Below, piece by piece: positions 33,946-41,134 of a DNA stretch of 50,521 nucleotides. The position numbers and the translations under genes were made by a program. Location of the stretch: assembly GCA_022843305.1 (NCBI GenBank), contig JALHNX010000014.1, positions 1-50,521 on the forward strand, written 5' to 3'. The notes under the pieces are model-generated. The model was not told where the DNA came from, did not search any database, and was given only the letters and a program-made list of their open reading frames with translations. This stretch comes from Pyrinomonadaceae bacterium (GTDB lineage Bacteria > Acidobacteriota > Blastocatellia > Pyrinomonadales > Pyrinomonadaceae). Numbering within the stretch: position 1 is the first letter of the stretch; every line of letters starts with the position of its first letter.

Positions 33946-35359
33946 GAATGTTCATATCCTCCTGAGCGAGCGGCAGATCAATAAAAAACGTCGCGCCCAC
34001 GCCGGGCTTGCCGGCGGCGGTGATCTGTCCGCCGTGACGTTCGACGATTTTCCGGCAAACCGCCAAACCGATGCCCGAACCTTCGTATTCGGTGCGCCCG
34101 TGAAGTCTTTGAAAAACGGTAAAGATGCGGTCGAGATATTTTTCGTCAAAGCCGATGCCGTTATCCTCGACGATGATGCGGCAGAAATCCTCGTTTCCGC
34201 CGATCTCCATTTCTTCACCGTTCAGAACAAAGCTCGCGCCGTTCGTCGAAACGGTTTCGGCAAAAATCCTGACCACGGGGTTTTCGTCCGCACGGTGAAA
34301 TTTGAGTGCGTTGCCGATCAGATTTTGAAAAAGCTGGCGCATCTGCAAAGCGTCGGCATCGAGCGTCGGCAATTCGCCGATCTCGACACGTCCGACGGTT
34401 TGCTCGATGCGGATTTCCAGATCGGAAACGACTTCTTCGGCAATCTTTTTCAAATCAACCGGCTGAAAAGGCTGGGTTTTGGTCGAAACACGCGAAAACG
34501 TCAGCAGATCGTTGATCAGATTCTGCATCCGGTTTGCCGCGCTGCGCATCCGGTTGATGTAATCGCGTCCTTCGTCCGTCAACTGCGCGGCGCATTTCTT
34601 TTCCAGACGGTCGCCGAACGCCTGCACTTTGCGGAGCGGTTCCTGCAGATCGTGCGATGCGACGTAGGCGAATTCCTGCAGTTCGCGGTTGCTTTGTTCG
34701 AGTTTGTGAGTGTAATTGCGAAGCTGTTTTTCAACCTGTTTGCGTTCGGTGATGTCGTGCGAATTGTGCAGAATGCCGATGACTTTGCCGTTTTCGTCGC
34801 AATACTGCCGCCCGACACCTTCGAGAACGCGCCATGTGCCGTTCAGATGTTTGTAGCGAAATTCGTGCGTGAAAACATATTCCGGGTCTTCGAAAGCCTT
34901 TTGGTAAGAATGTTTGATCGTCTCGACATCATCGGGATGAATAAAATCGAACGACTGCGTTCCGACCGAAACTTTATGGTTATAACCGAGAACATTTCTG
35001 ATCGAAGGACTGAGAAAAAGCGAAACGCCGTCAACGCGAAAAATCGCCGTAATATCGGACGAATCTTTGATGAGATTATCGAATTTCAACTCTTCTTTTT
35101 GCGCGGTTATTTTTTCAATCAGATTTATCTTGCTTCTCAAAGCCGACTTTTGGCGGGCAAAGATAAACCCGATAAAACCGACGGTCAGAAGAGCCGAAAA
35201 AATCAATGTCGGCGACCAGAGGGGATTTGTTTCGTAAGCCAGCAGAATTATTCCGCAGACCGCGCCGCAATACGGCAAAACATCGAGCGAAACTGGATTG
35301 AATGATTTCGGAGTTTCACCGCCGGAAAATTCGCGGGTTAGTAAGTTTTGATTTTGCAT
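33929..35359 (-). CDS. membrane-anchored PAS histidine kinase
   Basis: 476 residues. Two hydrophobic segments near 28-42 and 48-68 place it at the membrane; a short coiled coil follows, then PAS 95-205 (FRVDGVSLFLSPSIRNVLGY to GILHNSHDITERKQ). HisKA has EFAYVASHDLQEPLRKVQAF with phospho-acceptor His236. The ATPase domain shows the N box (LFQNLIGNALKFHR), DNGIGFDEKYL and GSGIGLAVCRKIVERHGG. It belongs to the phytochrome-like HWE/HisKA group that pairs with Rcp1-like regulators, as here. The signal sensed by its PAS is unknown. Confidence 0.95.
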   Translation of the reverse strand: MQNQNLLTREFSGGETPKSFNPVSLDVLPYCGAVCGIILLAYETNPLWSPTLIFSALLTVGFIGFIFARQKSALRSKINLIEKITAQKEELKFDNLIKDSSDITAIFRVDGVSLFLSPSIRNVLGYNHKVSVGTQSFDFIHPDDVETIKHSYQKAFEDPEYVFTHEFRYKHLNGTWRVLEGVGRQYCDENGKVIGILHNSHDITERKQVEKQLRNYTHKLEQSNRELQEFAYVASHDLQEPLRKVQAFGDRLEKKCAAQLTDEGRDYINRMRSAANRMQNLINDLLTFSRVSTKTQPFQPVDLKKIAEEVVSDLEIRIEQTVGRVEIGELPTLDADALQMRQLFQNLIGNALKFHRADENPVVRIFAETVSTNGASFVLNGEEMEIGGNEDFCRIIVEDNGIGFDEKYLDRIFTVFQRLHGRTEYEGSGIGLAVCRKIVERHGGQITAAGKPGVGATFFIDLPLAQEDMNIHETKC

Positions 35360-35685
35360 TCACCAATTAAAAAACCTATTAATTTTAAATCTCAAAATGT
35401 GGCAGATTTGTAGAAACGATTTTTGTCAGTTTGAATCTGCAATCGGTCAAATTGATTTAATCGCCGTTTTCACACAATCCGCCCGTTTTTTTAAATCCTT
35501 ATAAACCTTGTAAAAACAGAAACTTAAGCGAACGACGGGCAACTGCTCTGCTAATTGTGTTAAGCATTTCCCGTGCCAGCTTTTTATTTGCCGTGATGAA
35601 AGTTTTTTTGACAACCGCGTTTTTAGAACCGTCATCGGAACTTACATAGCAGAAGCTATAAATTTAATTTCAAGAGGTAGGTTTT
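35360..35685. other. intergenic region upstream of divergent genes
   Basis: 326 bases between the kinase gene and the small basic secreted protein. A TTGACA at 35609-35614, followed by TAGAACC about 17 bases on, could be a promoter for the rightward gene. A 62-codon minus-strand open frame (35447-35635) has no supporting features. I see no RNA gene. Confidence 0.4.
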
Positions 35686-36027
35686 ATGAATTATTTGAAA
35701 AAACTTAGCTTGGTATGCGTCGCAATCGCTTTTTTTATGAGCCTTTCCGTCGTGTCGAGCTATGGACAGAGAAATCGGGATCGCAGTTGGCAAAACCGCG
35801 ATTCTTACCGGCAGAACAATCAACAAAATCGCCGCTGGCGCAATCGGGACGGCAGAATCACCCGCAACGAATACCGACGGCTTTCGCGTCAGCGTTCGCG
35901 TCTTTACCGCCAAACTAACCGTTATTACAGAAACGACGGTTATATCAGCAATCGTGAAAGACGCAAACTCTCCAAAAAATATTACAAATACCGCCGCAAT
36001 GTTCGTCGTGACCGGCGCGATTGGTAA
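35686..36027 (+). CDS. small secreted Arg/Tyr/Asn-rich basic protein
   Basis: 113 residues. Signal peptide MNYLKKLSLVCVAIAFFMSLSVVSSYG, then a mature part of ~85 residues in which Arg, Tyr, Asn and Gln dominate (RNRDRSWQNRDSY, RRLSRQRSRLYRQTNRYYR). RITRNEYRRLSRQRSRLY and YISNRERRKLSKKYYKY look like two copies of a helical repeat. Strongly basic, so it may bind nucleic acid or envelope polymers outside the cell. Start supported by AAGAGG. A terminator follows at 36080. It overlaps the 3' end of the opposing gene by 46 bases. Confidence 0.75.
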   Translation: MNYLKKLSLVCVAIAFFMSLSVVSSYGQRNRDRSWQNRDSYRQNNQQNRRWRNRDGRITRNEYRRLSRQRSRLYRQTNRYYRNDGYISNRERRKLSKKYYKYRRNVRRDRRDW

Positions 36028-36485
36028 TCATTCATAACACTCTCCTCGAAAAATAGTTCTCTCCTCGAGAAAATACTTTGGAACGGTTTCGGTAAACCGT
36101 TCCTTTTTTGTTTGATTTTAGTTTCCGTGATTCTAGATTTTCTGTTGAAGTTCAAGACATCCGCCGCCCAGGCGCGGACTTCGGCAGTCAGGATTTTGAC
36201 ATCGGCTTTGAGGTCGTGTCCAATATTGAGGGCATCGTGCGCCATTGCCTGAACTCTTTCGAGCCGAACATCGAAACTAAATTGTGATTGTTTGATTTCC
36301 GCGATCTCGGTTTCGACTTTTGCAAATCGTTCGTTCATTTCGCGGCGCAAATCGCCGATTTGCTGGCGAGTTTCCTGTCGCAACTCTGAAATTTGAGTAC
36401 TCATTTCCTGCCGCAACGCACTAATCGCTTCAAGAATTTTATTGGTTGATTCTTCGTTTCGTCGTAAAGTTTCGTCAGATTCCAT
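35982..36485 (-). CDS. coiled-coil protein with likely non-native C-terminal extension
   Basis: 167 residues. Residues 10-70 form a coiled coil (NEESTNKILEAISALRQEMSTQISELRQETRQQIGDL), continuing to about 115 (DVKILTAEVRAWAADVL). The end (SRITETKIKQKRNGLPKPFQSIFSRREL...) is read backwards through a strong opposite-strand terminator and the 3' end of the neighbouring gene, so it is probably not original. Loss of an earlier stop, near residue 120, is likely. Resembles the 22588 coiled-coil protein in general type. Function unknown. Confidence 0.6.
   Translation of the reverse strand: MESDETLRRNEESTNKILEAISALRQEMSTQISELRQETRQQIGDLRREMNERFAKVETEIAEIKQSQFSFDVRLERVQAMAHDALNIGHDLKADVKILTAEVRAWAADVLNFNRKSRITETKIKQKRNGLPKPFQSIFSRRELFFEESVMNDYQSRRSRRTLRRYL
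36080..36109 (+). terminator. strong rho-independent terminator after the basic secreted protein gene
   Basis: Perfect 10-bp stem GGAACGGTTT / AAACCGTTCC (36080-36089, 36094-36103), 4-base loop, six T (36104-36109). It lies inside the C-terminal codons of the opposite gene (35982-36485). Confidence 0.9.
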
Positions 36486-36612
36486 ATGGCTGTCTCCTGT
36501 TCCAAAATTCTAACATGAAAACGAATGGGCGAAATAATTTGTTTAGATTATTCTCGCCAAAATTTCCGAAAAAAGCTAAACTAAAACTCAAATTCAAACC
36601 GTTCCGAAACAT

Positions 36613-37905
36613 ATGAAAAAATTTACCGCTTCTCTTTTGCTTTTCATTTTCTGCGTTTCCTCGTTTGCCCAAACGATGCCGAAAGATGCCGACCCGAAGC
36701 TCTGGGCGCAGGCGCTGAAGATTCACAAAAAAGCCATCGTCATTGACGGGCATAACGACATTACAAGCCCGATGGTTGACGAAGATTTCGATCTGATCAA
36801 CGATTCAATCGGCAAATTTCACCGCAGCGGCGACCCGTTTCACACCGATCTGAACCGTTTTAAAAAATCGGGCATCACGGGCGAATTTTTCTCGATCTAC
36901 GTTTCGGGTTCGACTTTCAACAAGGACGGCACATTTAAGGGTTCGATGCGCCGCGCGATGGATTTGATTGACGCGACGAACCGCGAAGTCGAAAAACATT
37001 CCGGTGTTTTAACTTCCTGCAAGACCGCTCAGGAAATTCGCCGCGCCAAAAAGCAAAACAAAATATGTGCGCTGATGGGCATCGAAGGCGGCTACGCGAT
37101 TGAAAATTCGCTTTACGCGCTCAGGAATTTCTACCGGATGGGCATTCGCTATATGACGCTGACGCACAACGTTTCGCACGATTGGGCGGACGCGCACCGC
37201 GGCGAGGTCAAAAATAACGGTCTCGCGCCGTTCGGCAAGGAAGTCGTTAAGGAAATGAACCGTTTGGGAATGCTCGTTGACATCTCGCACGTTTCCGATA
37301 AAGTGATGCACGACGTACTCGACATCACGACCGCGCCGATCATCGCGTCGCATTCCGGCGCGCGCGGCGTGGCAAATCATACGCGCAACGTTCCCGACGA
37401 TGTTCTAAAACGCGTCGCCCAAAACGGCGGCGTGATGATGATCGTCTTTTATCCGTCATTCTTGGACGACCGCACCAACCGCGAAGAAAACGAACGCGCC
37501 GCTAAATTGAAACCGCAATTGGACGCGCTGCGCGAACAGTTCAAAGACGATCCGCTTGCCTTTAACGAAGCCGAGCGCAAACTTTTTGCGGAAAATCCGA
37601 TTTTCATCGCGCCTTACACGCGAATCGTTGACCATATTGACCACATCAAACGGGTCGCTTCGATTGACAACATCGGTATCGGCTCGGATTACGACGGCGT
37701 GCCGTTTCTGCCCGAAGGAATGAGCGGCATGGAAGACCTCGTTTTAGTGACTTACGAAATGCTCAAACGCGGCTACACCGAACAGGAAATCCGCAAAGTC
37801 TTAGGGGAAAATTTCCTTCGCGCCTTTGAAAAAGCGGAACAGGTCGCCCGCATCAATCAGCGTAAGATCAGTGCCGAAGGCAGTTTGATGAAGATCGGCA
37901 AATAA
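36613..37905 (+). CDS. secreted membrane-dipeptidase-like enzyme (peptidase family M19)
   Basis: 430 residues. Signal peptide MKKFTASLLLFIFCVSSFAQ. Zinc ligands His47 and Asp49 in VIDGHNDI; further family motifs GIEGGYAIENSLYALRNFY, MTLTHNVSHDWADAH, VDISHVSDKVMHDVL and ASHSGARGVANHTRN; the metal/substrate loop IGIGSDYDGVPFLP near the C-terminus. Cleaves dipeptides, probably in the periplasm. Length is normal. An inverted repeat follows. Confidence 0.93.
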   Translation: MKKFTASLLLFIFCVSSFAQTMPKDADPKLWAQALKIHKKAIVIDGHNDITSPMVDEDFDLINDSIGKFHRSGDPFHTDLNRFKKSGITGEFFSIYVSGSTFNKDGTFKGSMRRAMDLIDATNREVEKHSGVLTSCKTAQEIRRAKKQNKICALMGIEGGYAIENSLYALRNFYRMGIRYMTLTHNVSHDWADAHRGEVKNNGLAPFGKEVVKEMNRLGMLVDISHVSDKVMHDVLDITTAPIIASHSGARGVANHTRNVPDDVLKRVAQNGGVMMIVFYPSFLDDRTNREENERAAKLKPQLDALREQFKDDPLAFNEAERKLFAENPIFIAPYTRIVDHIDHIKRVASIDNIGIGSDYDGVPFLPEGMSGMEDLVLVTYEMLKRGYTEQEIRKVLGENFLRAFEKAEQVARINQRKISAEGSLMKIGK

Positions 37906-37916
37906 ATCAGTGCGGC

Positions 37917-37982
37917 GAGCGGTAGCGAGTCAGTTTCTTTTCTTTCAAAGTTAAAGTTGAACAAATGTGTTCGCTACCGCTC
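37917..37982. repeat. inverted repeat between dipeptidase and NTR-like genes
   Basis: GAGCGGTAGCGA at 37917-37928 and TCGCTACCGCTC at 37971-37982 are perfect complements, with further partial pairing outside; loop 42 bases. Confidence 0.8.
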
Positions 37983-38006
37983 ACTATACTGATTATCAAC
38001 ATCAAT

Positions 38007-38753
38007 ATGAAAAACCCTATTATTTTATTGTCATTTTTGATTTTTCTTGCCTTGCCCGAAACCGCTTCGGCTTCCTGCGCGTTGACCGAAAACGGCACGC
38101 CGGTCTGCGCTTTCTGGACGAGTGCCGATGTTGTCTTTCTGGGAAAAGCCCTGAAGGTCGAAAACGCGCCGAAAAACGAGGGTTTTCCCGAAGGCGCGCG
38201 CAAGATTCGTTTTCAGGTTCAGCAAAACTTCAAAGGCGCGGATAATCCGACGTTTACCGTCGTTTCAACCGCCGATTGCGGATTGAATATCAAATCGGGG
38301 CAGACGTGGGTAATTTACGCCAATAACGACATCGTCGTGAAATCCTTTTCCGCCTTTCGCGGCGTTAAGATCGAGCCGAAAATCATTAGCGACGAAGCCG
38401 AAACCTTGAAAAACATTACGGCAGGAAACAGCGATACCGCGATTTCGGGACGCTTTGTTTCCGCCGCCAACAATGGCGCGTATATTTACGAACCCGTCGA
38501 GATCAGCGTCGCGGGCGGCGGCAAACTGCTGACCGCGAAAACCGATACGAACGGCGCGTTTAATATTCCCGTGCCGGACGGAAATTATCAGGTCGAACTT
38601 AAATTTCCATTCAAAGCGAGTTTTAAATGGAACGAAAATTTATTGGGAACCGCGCTCGTCGAAGGCATCCCGACATTGTTTAGATACGAAGTCCGGCTCA
38701 ACGACGGCGATTGTCAGTTCAATTTTTTCGAGGTTTCAAAATCAACACCATAA
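38007..38753 (+). CDS. secreted protein with NTR/TIMP-like and carboxypeptidase-regulatory-like domains
   Basis: About 248 residues from the ATG at 38007, chosen because the signal peptide (MKNPIILLSFLIFLALPETASA) starts there. The mature protein begins SCAL and has four spaced cysteines, with VVFLGKALKVEN, FKG..NPTFTVVSTADCGLNIKSGQTWVIYA, the pattern of the NTR (TIMP-like) OB fold. Residues ~160-235 resemble a carboxypeptidase-regulatory-like beta-sandwich (ISVAGGGKLLTAKTDTNGAFNIPVPDGNYQVEL). Extracellular; role unknown. Confidence 0.75.
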   Translation: MKNPIILLSFLIFLALPETASASCALTENGTPVCAFWTSADVVFLGKALKVENAPKNEGFPEGARKIRFQVQQNFKGADNPTFTVVSTADCGLNIKSGQTWVIYANNDIVVKSFSAFRGVKIEPKIISDEAETLKNITAGNSDTAISGRFVSAANNGAYIYEPVEISVAGGGKLLTAKTDTNGAFNIPVPDGNYQVELKFPFKASFKWNENLLGTALVEGIPTLFRYEVRLNDGDCQFNFFEVSKSTP

Positions 38754-38766
38754 TCCGATAAAACGT

Positions 38767-38794
38767 AAAAAGGCGGTTTTTCAGCCGCCTTTTT
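38767..38794. terminator. bidirectional rho-independent terminator
   Basis: Arms AAAAAGGCGG (38767-38776) and CCGCCTTTTT (38785-38794), loop 8 bases. Both strands end in a T-run. It lies between convergent genes ending at 38753 and 38819. Confidence 0.92.
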
Positions 38795-38818
38795 ACTATA
38801 TCTGTTTTACCTGTTTTC

Positions 38819-39169
38819 TCAACGAATCGAAACCGTCAGCCTGTAGGTGATCGAGCGATTTGTCGGGTTATAAACGCCGAATTCGTTGTCGCCGTTGTTG
38901 GTATCAAAACTCGTGCTGCCCGATACGCCTTTCGGCGCTTCGTCGGAAAATATCTCCAAACTTCGATGATTGACCGAAACCCGCGCGACTTGTCCCCTTC
39001 GCGCACCGACCACAAAATAAGCGTTCGTCTTTGCCGGAATAGACATATTCAACATCGCCGAACTGCGACCTCTGGCAAAACGAATCCGCGTCTGCGCGTA
39101 AAGTTCGACGCTCGACATCAACGAAATCGTCGTCAACAACACAAAATAAATAAATGTTTTTCTCAGCAT
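38819..39169 (-). CDS. small secreted protein, pre-peptidase-C-terminal-like
   Basis: 116 residues. Signal peptide up to about residue 25 (MLRKTFIYFVLLTTISLMSSVELYAQ). The mature part is a small beta-sandwich (RIRFARGRSSAMLNMSIPAKTNAYFVVGARRGQVARVSV..., ending YRLTVSIR) like PPC-type domains in extracellular proteins. No catalytic motif. Binding or inhibitor role possible. No neighbour suggests its function. Confidence 0.75.
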   Translation of the reverse strand: MLRKTFIYFVLLTTISLMSSVELYAQTRIRFARGRSSAMLNMSIPAKTNAYFVVGARRGQVARVSVNHRSLEIFSDEAPKGVSGSTSFDTNNGDNEFGVYNPTNRSITYRLTVSIR

Positions 39170-39370
39170 ATCTTCTTTCTCCGATAATTTTTACCAAAAA
39201 TTTCAACCAAAATCTTCTCTGTTTTATTTGCAGAAAACCGTTAAACCGTTTCCCGTTCAGATATGCGTAAAAATTCGGAAAATCGGGACAAAATTTTTCA
39301 GAAAAATATTTTATTCCGCCGAAAAATAAGCTACCATAAGGAACAAAATGTCCGACGAATCAAAAAACAA

Positions 39371-39823
39371 ATGCCGTTCGAGAATTTACAAGCAGAACTG
39401 AAAGAGATCAACCGTCGCGGGCTGATAATTTCTATAACGCTGTTGCTGCTATTGCCCGCTTACCTGATCTTTAATCATTTAGCACCGCAACTCGGTCTTG
39501 AGGAAAGAAACGGGCAGTTGAATCATACGATAGGATTTGATGAAGTAAGGGACATTCGTATCGGAAAGCTCTGCACCGGTTTGCCGAAACCCGAAAAGTT
39601 CGAGTTTGTAAGCAGCACGAATAAGAGCAGTTTCGATCATTCGATGGTCATTTATCATTACCGCTCGAAACGCGGCGCGGCGGAAATAATGCCGACATTT
39701 CTCGTCTGGTTTAATGAAAACGGCTGGTCTTGCATTTCTGACACTTCAACTTTTGAAAAAGGCAAACAGAAAATTTATATCGCGGCTAATTCCGACGATC
39801 AATTTACGAATTACGAGATTTAA
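39371..39823 (+). CDS. small membrane-anchored protein of unknown function
   Basis: 151 residues from the ATG at 39371. One membrane helix near 18-36 (LIISITLLLLLPAYLIF), remainder outside or in periplasm with two Cys (KLCTGLP, WSCISD). The ribosome binding site (AAGGAACAAAATG) actually fits an ATG at 39348 in another frame: that gives an 18-codon ORF ending within this gene. One more A in the A6 run at 39362-39367 would fuse MSDESK to this protein. So the start may be wrong or shifted. No family recognised. Confidence 0.6.
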   Translation: MPFENLQAELKEINRRGLIISITLLLLLPAYLIFNHLAPQLGLEERNGQLNHTIGFDEVRDIRIGKLCTGLPKPEKFEFVSSTNKSSFDHSMVIYHYRSKRGAAEIMPTFLVWFNENGWSCISDTSTFEKGKQKIYIAANSDDQFTNYEI

Positions 39824-39897
39824 TGCTTCGAGAAGGATTAGCGAAAAAAGAAAATAAGTTAAACGACGATTTGCGGACTTCAAAAACTATTCCAATT

Positions 39898-40168
39898 TAG
39901 GGCTTTCCTATAAAAAATAAATTGCCTCCAACTTTAGTTGGAGGAACGTAAATCAATAGAAAACAGGCTTTAGCCGAATTCTTAAATTTTATCAATATTC
40001 CTTAGTGCTTTAGCCAAATTAAGCTAAAGCACTAAGGAATATCTATTTTTTGCAGAAATTCGGCTAAAGCCGTAAGTCAACATCAATTTAACCTCCAACT
40101 AAATTTGGAGGCAATTTATTAAATTCTAAAAACATTGAAAATAATGAATGTTTTATAGGAAAGCCCTA
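39898..40168. mobile_element. MITE-like 271-bp element, nested inverted repeats, TA-flanked
   Basis: Outer arms 39898-39915 and 40151-40168 are perfect 18-mers (TAGGGCTTTCCTATAAAA and complement), with TA at each outer end, as in TA-duplicating IS630/Tc1-like transposition. Inside are further pairs: 39916-39944 with 40092-40120 (29 bp, one mismatch), 39966-39980 with 40057-40071, and 39995-40014 with 40023-40042 (20 bp, perfect). No coding potential. The single strand would fold into one long multi-stem hairpin. It fills most of the gap 39824-40256 upstream of the glycosyltransferase gene. Confidence 0.75.
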
Positions 40169-40256
40169 TATGAAATTTCACTTTTCAGGTAATTTTCAAT
40201 TCTCAACTCTTAATTTCCGCGAAAAATATGGTAAAAATAGAGAATCTCTTTTCTCT

Positions 40257-41045
40257 ATGCTCAACGGAAAAAAAATAATCGTCGTGATGCCCGCGTATAA
40301 TGCGGCGCAGACTCTGGCAAAAACCGTTTCGGAAATTCCGCGCCCGATTGTGGACGAGATTCTGCTCGTTGACGACGCGAGTTCGGACGAAACCGTCAAA
40401 CTGGCGCGTGAATTGAATTTGACCGTTTTTCAGCACGAGCGGAATTTCGGCTACGGGCGCAACCAGAAAACCTGTTACCGCGAAGCCCTGAAGCACGACG
40501 CGGATATTGTCGTGATGGTGCATCCCGATTACCAATATTCACCGAATCTGATCGTGCCGATGGCGGGAATGATCGCTTACGGCGAATACGACGCGGTGAT
40601 GGGTTCGCGCATTCTGGGCAAAGGCGCGATTCAGGGCGGAATGCCGGTTTATAAATACATCGCCAACCGCTTTTTGACACTCGCCCAAAACATTCTGATC
40701 AGCCAGAAATTGAGCGAATATCACACGGGTTTCCGTGCATTTCGGCGCGAAGTCATCGAAAGTTTGCCTTTAGAGGAAAACTCGGACGATTTTGTTTTCG
40801 ACAACCAAATGATCGCGCAGGCGGTTTATTTCAGCTACCGGATCGGCGAAATTTCCTGCCCGACGCGCTATTTTGAAGAAGCGTCTTCGATAAATTTTCG
40901 CCGCTCGGTCAAATACGGTTTCGGCGTGCTGGAAACTTCCCTAAAATTCCGTCTGCATCGCTGGAAGCTCATCAAAACCAGACTTTTCAGAGAAAGAGGG
41001 CAGAAACTTTTGCCGAACTATTATCAGGAGATCGAGGGTAAGTAG
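40257..41045 (+). CDS. family 2 glycosyltransferase
   Basis: 262 residues from the ATG at 40257 (frame is open to 40170 but lies in the MITE-like element's flank). GT-A fold with [16 protein letters not shown] near the start, [14 protein letters not shown] (UDP-sugar-binding), the DxD-like motif [11 protein letters not shown] and [13 protein letters not shown]. The C-terminal part ([31 protein letters not shown]) is typical of polyprenyl-phosphate sugar transferases. It has no trailing membrane helices, so likely a soluble or peripheral enzyme. Sugar unknown. The TPR membrane protein downstream may belong to the same glycan route. Confidence 0.88.
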   Translation: MLNGKKIIVVMPAYNAAQTLAKTVSEIPRPIVDEILLVDDASSDETVKLARELNLTVFQHERNFGYGRNQKTCYREALKHDADIVVMVHPDYQYSPNLIVPMAGMIAYGEYDAVMGSRILGKGAIQGGMPVYKYIANRFLTLAQNILISQKLSEYHTGFRAFRREVIESLPLEENSDDFVFDNQMIAQAVYFSYRIGEISCPTRYFEEASSINFRRSVKYGFGVLETSLKFRLHRWKLIKTRLFRERGQKLLPNYYQEIEGK

Positions 41046-41050
41046 ATTTC

Positions 41051-41126
41051 AACGCGAAGGCGCAAAGAATTTTTTATAATTTGTTTTTAAAACCTTTGCG
41101 TCTTCGCGTCTTTGCGCCTTTGCGTT
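41051..41126. repeat. inverted repeat between GT2 and TPR-protein genes
   Basis: AACGCGAAGGCGCAAAG (41051-41067) pairs with 41110-41126 (17 bp, one mismatch). The right side also contains direct repeats of the word CTTTGCG / CTTCGCG. Ends 8 bases before the start of the 41135 gene. Confidence 0.82.
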
Positions 41127-41134
41127 AAATAAAA

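Noticed and set aside
33833..35305. 490-codon plus-strand open frame
   Set aside because: Antisense shadow of the histidine kinase gene; no recognisable domain.
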